Below are positions 1 through 4,641 of a DNA stretch of 5,020 nucleotides, in pieces. The stretch is taken from assembly GCA_021811745.1 (NCBI GenBank), contig JAJZNH010000310.1, positions 1 through 5,020 of the forward strand, in the 5' to 3' direction. How positions within the stretch are numbered: position 1 is the first letter of the stretch; each line of letters opens with the position of its first letter. This stretch comes from Acidobacteriota bacterium (GTDB lineage Bacteria > Acidobacteriota > Terriglobia > Terriglobales > Acidobacteriaceae). Below the pieces are notes generated by a model, which made no database searches, was not told where the DNA came from, and worked only from the letters and a program-made list of their open reading frames with translations. The position numbers and the translations under genes were made by a program.

Positions 1-91
1 TTTCAGTGTTACCCTTTTCGAGAAAATGCCCATTTTACGCGCACTTCAGAGCACCAGCTCCCAATCTGAATTATTCGAATCCAGCAACCAA

Positions 92-105
92 CTGAATCTA
101 TTCAG
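92..105. repeat. short inverted repeat upstream of the excisionase-like gene
   Basis: CTGAAT and ATTCAG form a perfect 6-bp dyad around a 2-base centre, in an AT-richer stretch (1-122) with no gene. ATTCGAAT at 73-80 is a second palindrome. Their position upstream of a small DNA-binding protein gene would suit an operator or excisionase/integrase binding sites, but dyads this short are common by chance. I see no convincing -35/-10 pair and nothing else in 1-122. Confidence 0.25.
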
Positions 106-163
106 CTTATAGCCGGACAGCAGTGATGGGTCTTATAGAGACAATCGAGAATCGAACGACGGC

Positions 164-322
164 TTGACCATCGATGACTTGGCAGCGATGGTTAGCGTAT
201 CACCCAAGACCCTTTACAAGGCGGTTCAACAGGGACGCCTGCCTGCGCTTCGAGTGCTCGGCAGTATCAGGCTTTACCCGCAGGATGTGGCTGACTGGCT
301 GCGCAAGAGGCGTACCAATTAG
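164..322 (+). CDS. small excisionase-like helix-turn-helix protein (52 aa)
   Basis: The frame encodes a compact MerR/HTH_17-type domain. Residues 2-12 (TIDDLAAMVSV) and 13-23 (SPKTLYKAVQQ) are the two helices of the helix-turn-helix. G24-R25-L26-P27-A28 is the typical wing turn, and R36-LYPQDVADWLRKR ends the domain as in excisionase-family proteins. Such proteins bind DNA and act as recombination directionality factors or small regulators; next to an integrase, excisionase is the likeliest role. The start is TTG: the frame is open back to a TAG at 110-112 but has no ATG, GTG or earlier TTG, and ATG 188 would cut into the domain. The TTG overlaps the TGA (165-167) of a 13-residue ORF starting at ATG 126 (MGLIETIENRTTA), so translational coupling, or a one-base indel that split a longer gene, is possible. 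No strong ribosome binding site is seen for either start. Confidence 0.7.
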   Translation: MTIDDLAAMVSVSPKTLYKAVQQGRLPALRVLGSIRLYPQDVADWLRKRRTN

Positions 323-451
323 CCCGAGCCTCGGTCCCCGGTAGGGGGCCGGTCGAAGATGTCACGCATGTGCGGCAGCGCCCCACACAGGCGCATACGA
401 AGCCCGTGGCCTGTTCGATCCTCGAACAGGCATGTACCGTTGTGCTAGAAA
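323..451. other. hairpin-rich intergenic stretch between excisionase-like gene and terminator
   Basis: No gene is seen here. Three hairpins follow each other: GGTCCCC/GGGGGCC at 333-350 with a GGTA loop and one G-T pair, GCGCC/GGCGC at 378-394, and a perfect 9-bp stem at 410-430. With the terminator at 452-483, about 150 bases contain four consecutive stems. This could be a structured 3' UTR or small RNA read from the left, or protein-binding dyads of the recombination module. None of the first three has a T-tract. Confidence 0.35.
410..430. repeat. perfect 9-bp inverted repeat
   Basis: CCTGTTCGA and TCGAACAGG are exact reverse complements separated by TCC. The left arm looks like a tRNA T-loop (GTTCGATCC), but the right arm matches the palindrome and not a T-stem/acceptor, so this is not a tRNA end. 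An operator, a recombination accessory site or an RNA hairpin is possible; the sequence does not decide. Confidence 0.55.
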
Positions 452-483
452 GAAAACGCCCCAGCGCGAGCGGGGGCGTTTTC
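452..483. terminator. bidirectional intrinsic terminator between convergent xis-like and int genes
   Basis: GAAAACGCCCC (452-462) pairs perfectly over 11 bp with GGGGCGTTTTC (473-483) around a 10-base loop. The stem ends in A/T runs, so a T-rich tail follows it on both strands (TTTTCCTT on +, TTTTCTTTC on -). It sits 10 bases past the integrase stop and about 130 bases past the excisionase-like stop, as expected for a shared terminator of two convergent genes. Confidence 0.85.
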
Positions 484-492
484 CTTCATCCT

Positions 493-1710
493 TTAGAATG
501 CGGCGGCCACGGCATCCCTGATTCCTGCAGCCGGGGCCAGATAGCGCATGACACTCTCAAGATCCTCATGGCCGGTACGGAGCATCACGCTGCGAAGATC
601 GCCGCCGGTCGCCTTCAGGAGGCGTGACGTATAGGTGCGGCGGAAGCGATGCAGAGTGAACTCGCTGCACTCGTTGCGCGTGCTCTTGCACCCACGGCAC
701 TGCCCACAGTTCAGCCCTGTCCTCCGTGCCGTCACCTTGAGCGCCAACAGCATCTTAGTGTCCTGTTTGTCGTTGTTGGTGCCGAACAGGAGCACCTTTT
801 GGGGGTTTTCCTCAAGCCACTTCTGAAGCTTCGGCACCAGGGCAGGGTGCAGTTCGATCTTGCGTTCCTCGGCGTCTTTAATGTTGCCGTACTCGTAGCG
901 CCCCTTGACGTGGAGCATCGGCTCGCTGGTGTCGAGCCCGTGCAAGTCAAACCGGGTCACCATTTGCAGTTCTGAGTCCCGGAGGCCGGTCTTGTAGGCG
1001 AACTCCCAGAGCAGAGCCCGGTCGGCGTCCGTGCTCGCCTCAATAAGCTTCTGAACCTCCCCGGGCGTGTACATGTTGGGAATCCGGGCGGTGTACTTCT
1101 TGAGAAGGTTGTGGGTGCCCTTGGGGATAATGTGGTCCGGATCGACGCCAGAGTAGCGCAGGAATCCACGGAGCGTCAGGTAACGATTGGCGGCGGTACG
1201 GTCGCTGTACTTTTTTTCCTTTTTCATCCACCCATGCCAGGCGATCACGTGTTCCTTGGTGACCCCCTCGGGGTAGGCGGACCTGCACACCTGGACGAAG
1301 CTGGTCGTCACACTGGTGTAGACCGAGACCGAGCCGTCGGACCGGTGCGGCAGGTTCCGATGCATTTCGAGGAAGGATGTGGCGTACTGGCGCAGCGTCT
1401 TGCGGCTTTCGTCCGGAGTCAGGACTTCGAGCCCCGCCGCGATCGCCGCCGCCCGAGCCTTGAGCTTGGCCTCCTCGGCCCGGAACCGGTTGAGGGCGTC
1501 GGTAGGATCATTACCGAGTTCGGTGTAGACAGGGTTCCGGCCCTGGTACCGGCGCATCTGGTAGCGCCCGCTGGGGCAGTAGACTTCGACGCCTCCCAGG
1601 CGCATCACCTTGGGCTTGAGCCGTCCGTTGTTGGTAAATACAGCGGCACCGCGCCGCCAGCCTTTTCCTTCGATTGATGCATAGCGGATCAGCGAGAGAG
1701 TGTCGTTCAT
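493..1710 (-). CDS. int: tyrosine-type site-specific integrase (405 aa) with cysteine cluster
   Basis: This is a full-length phage/island integrase that cuts and rejoins DNA at an attachment site. Residues about 1-100 form the N-terminal arm-binding/linker region. Residues 105-190 form the helical core-binding domain (TLRQYATSFLEMHRN, then SDRTAANRYLTLRGFLRYSGV). The catalytic domain runs from about 213 to 400. The active-site set is visible: R244 in TGLRDSELQ, a candidate hairpin lysine K284 in EERKIEL, H354-R-F-R357, H381 in TGHEDLESV, and the nucleophile Y390 in VMRYLAP. An unusual insertion just before H354 holds C335, C338, C341 and C348 (CGQCRGC then NEC), which looks like a metal-binding knuckle. 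The ATG has GAGG 8 bases upstream. The gene converges on the excisionase-like gene and its start lies about 90 bases from the tRNA-like attachment segment. No frameshift or stop interrupts it, so it is probably functional. Confidence 0.93.
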   Translation of the reverse strand: MNDTLSLIRYASIEGKGWRRGAAVFTNNGRLKPKVMRLGGVEVYCPSGRYQMRRYQGRNPVYTELGNDPTDALNRFRAEEAKLKARAAAIAAGLEVLTPDESRKTLRQYATSFLEMHRNLPHRSDGSVSVYTSVTTSFVQVCRSAYPEGVTKEHVIAWHGWMKKEKKYSDRTAANRYLTLRGFLRYSGVDPDHIIPKGTHNLLKKYTARIPNMYTPGEVQKLIEASTDADRALLWEFAYKTGLRDSELQMVTRFDLHGLDTSEPMLHVKGRYEYGNIKDAEERKIELHPALVPKLQKWLEENPQKVLLFGTNNDKQDTKMLLALKVTARRTGLNCGQCRGCKSTRNECSEFTLHRFRRTYTSRLLKATGGDLRSVMLRTGHEDLESVMRYLAPAAGIRDAVAAAF

Positions 1711-1718
1711 TTGGGGAT

Positions 1719-1722
1719 CCTC
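1719..1722 (-). promoter_or_regulatory. ribosome binding site of the integrase
   Basis: On the minus strand GAGG lies 8 bases before the ATG at 1708-1710, which supports that start for the 405-residue product. Confidence 0.6.
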
Positions 1723-1746
1723 AATAGGTATTACCGAAGCACCCCG

Positions 1747-1767
1747 TTCGAGCTAAATTCGAGCTAA
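1747..1767. repeat. two tandem copies of TTCGAGCTAA upstream of int
   Basis: The 10-bp word occurs at 1747-1756 and 1758-1767, an 11-bp period, close to one helical turn. Two same-face sites between an integrase start and its attachment core fit arm-type integrase or excisionase binding sites, or an operator for int. The repeat is seen directly; its role is inferred. Confidence 0.55.
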
Positions 1768-1800
1768 GGTCATTTTTTCAGGGCTTTGGGCCTCCTACGA

Positions 1801-1820
1801 GATTCCCCCTCTCTCCGCCA
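1801..1820 (+). other. attachment-site copy: 3' end of a tRNA-Ser gene
   Basis: TTCCCCCTCTCTCCGCCA at 1803-1820 reads as the end of a tRNA gene: a C-rich T-stem strand (1805-1809), a 7-base acceptor strand TCTCTCC (1810-1816), discriminator G (1817) and encoded CCA (1818-1820). TCTCTCC-G-CCA matches the end typical of many bacterial tRNA-Ser genes. Upstream, the T-loop match decays within a few bases and there is no anticodon arm or matching GGAGAGA, so this is a partial copy. Tyrosine integrases often use this part of a tRNA gene as core site and leave such a copy at the far junction. The segment lies between the intact integrase and the P4-type integrase relic. Confidence 0.65.
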
Positions 1821-1937
1821 GTATGCCTTCCTATAGTGTTTTATCGCATCCAATCCAGCAACATAATCGACTGAAAACAATAAACTTCCTGTCTTTCTTA
1901 ATCCATCGCGCTACGATGAAAGCCGAATTCCGATGAG

Positions 1938-1977
1938 GGCGTTTCTGGGGGTATCTCGGCGTTTTTCCTGGGGGTAT
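1938..1977 (+). repeat. two GGCGTTT-CTGGGGGTAT direct repeats (candidate integrase arm sites)
   Basis: CTGGGGGTAT occurs at 1945-1954 and 1968-1977, 23 bp apart, each preceded by GGCGTTT (1938-1944 and 1958-1964). The second unit is 3 bases longer in the spacer. G-rich GGGGGTA repeats just upstream of P4-type integrase genes recur, to my recollection, in island attachment regions, which fits binding sites for the DUF4102 arm domain. The role is inferred from position. Confidence 0.5.
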
Positions 1978-1995
1978 TTTCCAAAGCAGACGCTT

Positions 1996-2000
1996 GGAGG
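1996..2000 (+). promoter_or_regulatory. ribosome binding site fixing the GTG start of the P4-type integrase
   Basis: GGAGG stands 6 bases before GTG 2007. It picks the VALTDTEIRKAK start, which matches the family N-terminus, over the out-of-frame ATG at 1933 that gives a longer but unrelated leader. Confidence 0.75.
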
Positions 2001-2006
2001 CTTGCA

Positions 2007-2671
2007 GTGGCACTCACGGACACCGAAATCCGCAAAGGCCAAGAGCAACGCTTATTGCATGATCGATGGTGGAGGTCTGTACCTGTTCCTTGCGCCCGCA
2101 GGCGGGAAGCTCTGGCGCTGGAAGTACCGCTCTGAAGAGCGCGAAAAGTTGATCACCTTCGGAAGCTATCCCGATGTGCCCCTTTCGCTGGCCCGCGAAC
2201 GCCACGCTGCGCGCGCAAGCTGCTTGCGACCGGCACAGACCCAATGGCCGAACGGAATGCCGAGAAGCGGCGGCAGAGGATTTCTTTCAGAGCGTTGCCC
2301 GCGCGTGGCTGGAACACTGGCAGGACGGGAAGCGTCCGCGCCATGCCGCTTATGTGAAGCGCCGCATGGAAGCCGATATTCTGCCTTGCCTGGGCGCGCG
2401 GCCTGTTGCTGCCATCGAAGTCCCGGAACTGGTGGCAATGACTAAAGCAATCGAACAGCGCGGCGCGTGGGACATCGCAAAGCGGGCTTTGGAGACCACT
2501 GGGCAGGTCTTCCGCTATGCCATTGCCCACGGATATGTAAGGCGCAACCCGGCCAACGAGACTCGCCCCAGCGACATTCTGAAATCTGCCCGCAAGGTGA
2601 ATTACGCGCAGGTGGACGCCAAGGAATTGCCGAACCTGCTGCGGACCATCGAAGTCCATCAGGGGACACAC
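2007..2671 (+). pseudogene. P4-type (DUF4102) integrase, frameshifted and missing its catalytic domain
   Basis: Three frames must be joined to read one protein. GTG 2007 starts VALTDTEIRKAK. One extra base in the A-run at 2034-2036 moves reading to the next frame, with the DUF4102 arm-binding signature DGGGLYLFLAPAGGKLWRWK and FGSYPDVPLSLARERHA. A base missing in the GCGCGCGC run near 2209-2216 leads into KLLATGTDPMAERNAEK, and a third slip near 2265-2270 into AEDFFQSVARAWLEHWQDGK. The core-binding part continues through ILPCLGARPVAAIEVPEL and GQVFRYAIAHGYVRRNPA to TIEVHQGTH. There similarity ends: the catalytic Arg, His-x-x-Arg and Tyr boxes are absent, so roughly the last 40-45% of a gene normally near 400 residues is gone. 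All slips fall in short repeats, so a sequencing error could explain one, but not the lost domain. The product cannot recombine DNA. Confidence 0.88.
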
Positions 2672-2757
2672 GACTTTTACCGGACAGCCGTGAGGTGCCG
2701 CAATGACCGGGGTACAGGTCCCATCAGGGTGAGTGGGCCAGCCTCCCTTCTAAAGTT
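2672..2757. other. unassigned junction between integrase relic and zinc-ribbon fragment
   Basis: Integrase similarity stops near 2671 and a minus-strand zinc-ribbon frame ends at 2758. The bases between match nothing I recognise in any frame. The plus frame stays open to 2869, but its residues after about 2671 do not look like integrase. This may be a deletion joint or an insertion-sequence scar; I see no clear terminal inverted repeats. Confidence 0.4.
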
Positions 2758-2853
2758 TCACATCCCTGCTTGCCGGCAACCGCAAAGCGGACAGATTTCT
2801 GCCCGTCTCTTAATCTGCTTTCCGCATTCTGAACAGTATTTGAGTTCCGGCAA
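2758..2853 (-). pseudogene. zinc-ribbon peptide, probable fragment of a larger gene
   Basis: The minus strand encodes CSECGKQIKRRAEICPLC followed by GCRQAGM and a TGA. C-x2-C-x10-C-x2-C, with glycine after the second and fourth cysteines and a closing GCRQ, is a classic short zinc ribbon of the kind at the N-terminus of many small membrane or regulatory proteins. The only plausible start is TTG 2851-2853 (MPELKYCS...), giving 31 residues; no ATG or good ribosome binding site is present. Upstream the frame stays open past the scaffold gene's stop at 2967, without a start. Either the C-terminal body was lost when the neighbouring junction formed, or this is a tiny real protein. Fragment is favoured because the family usually continues after GCRQ. 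Confidence 0.5.
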
Positions 2854-2942
2854 ATCAGAATCTTGCTGAAGGCTCGGCCCTCGGTTCTGCCCTTGCAATT
2901 GCGCTTGTCGGCCGGAGTTTCCAGAAAAGCCTTTTCTCGCGA

Positions 2943-2956
2943 GGCGGTTTACCGCC
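2943..2956 (-). terminator. weak hairpin after the Fe-S scaffold gene
   Basis: GGCGG and CCGCC pair around a 4-base loop 11 bases past the scaffold stop, and a second small hairpin (AGAAAA/TTTTCT at 2923-2937) follows. The stems are short and the T-tract is only TTTTCT, so operon termination here is possible but not well supported. Confidence 0.3.
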
Positions 2957-2966
2957 CACGGTGACG

Positions 2967-3341
2967 TTACACTTTTGCCTGTTTCCGCGCGAACTGATCG
3001 AGCGCGGCCTTCAATGCATCCATCGCAAGATGCGTGGCGTGCATCGAGGCTGGCGGCAGGCCGCCTACCGCTGCGAGCAGTTCTTCCCTGCTCACCCTGC
3101 GGGCGTCGGCGATGGATTTTCCGCGCACCAGCTCAGTGAGCGCAGAGGCGCAGGCCATGGAAGCGACGCAGCCCTTGGCGCGAAAGCGGATGTCTTCGAT
3201 GCGATTGCCGGAGAACTTCGCCGTGAGTTGTATCACGTCGCCGCAGGCGGGGTTTTCAATCCGCACCGAGGCATCGGGCGAGACGATCGTGCCGGCATTG
3301 CGCGGATGCTCGAAGTGGTCGAGGACTTGCTGAGAATACAT
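2967..3341 (-). CDS. IscU/NifU-like Fe-S cluster scaffold protein (124 aa)
   Basis: Scaffolds of this family receive sulfide from a cysteine desulfurase, build an Fe-S cluster on conserved cysteines and pass it to target enzymes in the cytoplasm. The start MYSQQVLDHFEHPRNAG is diagnostic. C33 and D35 lie in NPACGD and C58 in AKGCVASMACAS, matching the first two IscU cysteines and the cluster-releasing Asp. The third ligand is changed: where IscU has His-Cys after the LPP turn, this protein has H101-A102 (GLPPASMHATHLAMDALKAA). An extra C64, six residues after C58, might stand in. The length fits a single-domain scaffold without the NifU C-terminal domain. It is the last gene of the operon, 11 bp after the 142-residue gene, with no strong ribosome binding site, so coupled translation is likely. 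A role in maturing the [2Fe-2S] centres of the upstream molybdenum hydroxylase is inferred from context. Confidence 0.87.
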   Translation of the reverse strand: MYSQQVLDHFEHPRNAGTIVSPDASVRIENPACGDVIQLTAKFSGNRIEDIRFRAKGCVASMACASALTELVRGKSIADARRVSREELLAAVGGLPPASMHATHLAMDALKAALDQFARKQAKV

Positions 3342-3352
3342 GGGCCCGCGCG

Positions 3353-3781
3353 CTAACCCACCACGTGCTGCGAGGCCATGGCCTGAGCCTGATGCGATTC
3401 CAGGATCTCGGCAAACAGGAAGATGTCGGTCAGCAGCGCGCGCAGATGGATGGACGCGTTCAGGTTGTCGATCAATTGGGAGCTGATGCCGGGCTGGGCC
3501 AGAACCAACTCGACCGCAGCAATCGAATCCTGCGCGTCGCGCGCTAAGACCTTGAGGAAGGTCTCATAGGGCGCGGCGGGCTGCAGATGCTCGCCGGCGA
3601 CGGCCACTGCAGAGCTTGCCTCCAGCGCGCGCATGGCTTTCACGGCGCGGGTCAGGTGGTTGCGGAGCTGCTGGCCCTGCGGGCCGACGTCGTTGGGGCC
3701 ATGGCCCTGCGCGGCGTAGGACAGCGTGAACTCGTACGACTCCTCGATGGTTTCGCAGTGCTGCTGGAACTCAGTCGGCAT
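3353..3781 (-). CDS. conserved-context unknown protein, predicted all-helical (142 aa)
   Basis: I do not recognise the family. The product is soluble-looking: no signal peptide, no membrane segment and a single cysteine (C9). Leucine-, alanine- and glutamate-rich stretches at about 4-25, 35-65, 71-95 and 101-135 suggest a four-helix arrangement. Scattered histidines (H8, H27, H42, H65, H112, H130) do not form a haem or hemerythrin motif I can name. Its ATG overlaps the cytochrome b stop by 11 bases and no good ribosome binding site is seen, so translation is probably coupled to the cytochrome gene. The Fe-S scaffold gene starts 11 bp after its stop. This wedged position argues for a real gene with a role in assembling or chaperoning the redox complex, but no function can be read from the sequence. 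Confidence 0.75.
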   Translation of the reverse strand: MPTEFQQHCETIEESYEFTLSYAAQGHGPNDVGPQGQQLRNHLTRAVKAMRALEASSAVAVAGEHLQPAAPYETFLKVLARDAQDSIAAVELVLAQPGISSQLIDNLNASIHLRALLTDIFLFAEILESHQAQAMASQHVVG

Positions 3782-4616
3782 CGCTTGCGGCCAAACCCCG
3801 TTTCTTGTCCGACTTTACCACCCAGCGCTCAGGATCGTGCTCTTCGAGGTAGAAGTCGCGGCTCATCCAGCCGAAGATCATCGACTTGGTGATGGGCAGC
3901 TTCTCCGGCCGGATGCCCATGTAGACGTGCACCATGATGAGGGCGATGAAGCCCACCCCGGCCAGCCCGTGCAGGATGTACATCATGGCCCAGGTGAAGT
4001 CGCTGAACAGGTAGGGATTGCGCGGCGTGAAGATGCTGGGCACGCGCTTCATCATGAACAGGCCGGTGCCTATTACCGCGAGGCCGGCGATCATGATGAC
4101 GCCGTGGTAGAGCTTGTTTTCCAGCGGGTACTTGGCGAATCGGCGCGGGGCCGGCGCTGACTTGCCGAAGAAGCGCCGCGTGCGGTTCATCGAGTCCTGC
4201 ACATCGGTGCGGTCGGGCCAGATGGACCAGAAGTCCATGAAGAATGAGGCGTGGACGATGTGGAAGAGGATGGAGACGGTCAGCAGCAGGCCGGCGATCC
4301 AATGGTAGAGCACCCAGTTGAACTGGACGCCCACCTTGGGCAGGAACGCGGTAATCAGCAGGGCGAACATGCTGAGGGCCATGATCCAGTGGAAGAAACG
4401 CGCGGTGAGCGAGTGACGCGGAACCCGTTCCGGCACCTTCGCGGCTTCAGCCTGCGAGATGTGCGCGTGCTTGCGCGGCGCCACAACGGCCACGTAGATG
4501 GTGTGGACCACTACGAAGAAGAAGCCCGCGATGACGGCGACCCAAATGAGTCCCCACGCAACGTGCACGGGCAAGGTTTGGCCCCACGGGCTGGTCATCC
4601 AAGTAAAGAAGTGCAT
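3771..4616 (-). CDS. membrane dihaem-type cytochrome b (formate dehydrogenase gamma / b561-like), 281 aa
   Basis: This is an integral membrane cytochrome b of the bacterial b561 / Ni-Fe hydrogenase / formate dehydrogenase gamma superfamily, which carries electrons from a dehydrogenase to quinone. Five hydrophobic segments are visible at about 18-46, 75-93, 103-125, 172-189 and 209-235. Candidate haem-ligand histidines lie in or near them: H76 (RFFHW), H105, H119 and H122 (YHW, FHIVH), H171 (LYHGV), H216 (YILHGLAG) and H230 (MVHVYMGIRPE). The C-terminal tail from about 237 (LPITKSMIFGW, then DFYLEEHDPERWV) is hydrophilic and should face the cytoplasm. AGGAGG sits 4 bases before the ATG. The gene follows the FAD subunit by 25 bp and overlaps the next gene by 11 bp. 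This context suggests it is the electron outlet of a molybdenum hydroxylase; formate dehydrogenase or hydrogenase gamma subunits are close relatives and cannot be excluded by sequence alone. Confidence 0.88.
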   Translation of the reverse strand: MHFFTWMTSPWGQTLPVHVAWGLIWVAVIAGFFFVVVHTIYVAVVAPRKHAHISQAEAAKVPERVPRHSLTARFFHWIMALSMFALLITAFLPKVGVQFNWVLYHWIAGLLLTVSILFHIVHASFFMDFWSIWPDRTDVQDSMNRTRRFFGKSAPAPRRFAKYPLENKLYHGVIMIAGLAVIGTGLFMMKRVPSIFTPRNPYLFSDFTWAMMYILHGLAGVGFIALIMVHVYMGIRPEKLPITKSMIFGWMSRDFYLEEHDPERWVVKSDKKRGLAASDAD

Positions 4617-4620
4617 GTCG

Positions 4621-4626
4621 CCTCCT
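4621..4626 (-). promoter_or_regulatory. strong ribosome binding site of the cytochrome b gene
   Basis: AGGAGG on the minus strand, 4 bases before ATG 4614-4616, in the 25-bp gap after the FAD-subunit stop. It is the only strong ribosome binding site seen in the operon, so the cytochrome is probably translated independently while the two downstream genes rely on coupling. Confidence 0.75.
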
Positions 4627-4641
4627 GCCTTGCGAGCCGCT

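Larger units (their letters stand above)
1..1820. mobile_element. right-hand end of an integrative element (xis/int module)
   Basis: An excisionase-like gene, a bidirectional terminator, an intact tyrosine integrase, a direct repeat and a tRNA-Ser 3' end follow each other, which is the usual module at one end of a tRNA-targeting genomic island or prophage-like element. Only this end is visible: the element should continue to the left of the window, where an intact tRNA-Ser gene would mark the other junction. The integrase has no internal stop or frameshift, so the recombination module may still be active. No phage structural or conjugation genes are in view, so the class of element is open. 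Confidence 0.6.
1821..2671 (+). mobile_element. remnant of a second, P4-type integrated element
   Basis: Directly after the tRNA-like segment come an AT-rich leader (1821-1937) with no gene, two CTGGGGGTAT repeats and a decayed DUF4102 integrase reading away from the tRNA end. This is the usual order at the tRNA-proximal end of P4-type genomic islands. Nothing else recognisable of the element is left; the right limit is set at the point where integrase similarity stops. Confidence 0.55.

Noticed and set aside
405..435. T-arm-like GTTCGATCC suggesting a tRNA end or attachment site
   Set aside because: The following bases complete a perfect palindrome and not a T-stem and acceptor; there is no CCA or cloverleaf upstream.
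1111..1677. 188-residue open frame on the plus strand
   Set aside because: It lies wholly antisense to the well-supported integrase, shows no motif, and is explained by the GC-rich codon pattern of the opposite strand.
1728..1756. Candidate int promoter: TAATAC at 1728-1733 and TTAGCT at 1751-1756, 17-base spacer, minus strand
   Set aside because: The transcript would begin almost on the GAGG ribosome binding site, leaving no room for a leader, and the -35 matches only three of six consensus bases. Not listed as a feature.
79..1866. Shared 10-base word ATCCAGCAAC near 79 and near 1852-1866, considered as element-end repeat
   Set aside because: Ten-base matches are expected several times by chance in 5 kb, and the flanks differ.
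1933..2006. ATG 1933 as start of the P4-type integrase
   Set aside because: Its leader residues resemble no integrase and cover the G-rich repeats, while GTG 2007 has GGAGG at ideal spacing and the family N-terminus.
2153..2671. 172-residue minus-strand frame antisense to the P4-type integrase relic
   Set aside because: The plus strand gives clear integrase similarity across three frames; the minus product has no recognisable domain.
2770..2801. Three small palindromes in a row (TTGCCGGCAA, CCGC-AAA-GCGG, CAGA-TT-TCTG) considered as an insertion-sequence end or operator
   Set aside because: They fall inside the zinc-ribbon codons, are very short, and have no partner copy across the junction.
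2961..3356. 131-residue plus-strand frame opposite the Fe-S scaffold gene
   Set aside because: The minus strand encodes an unmistakable IscU/NifU-like protein; the plus frame has no motif.
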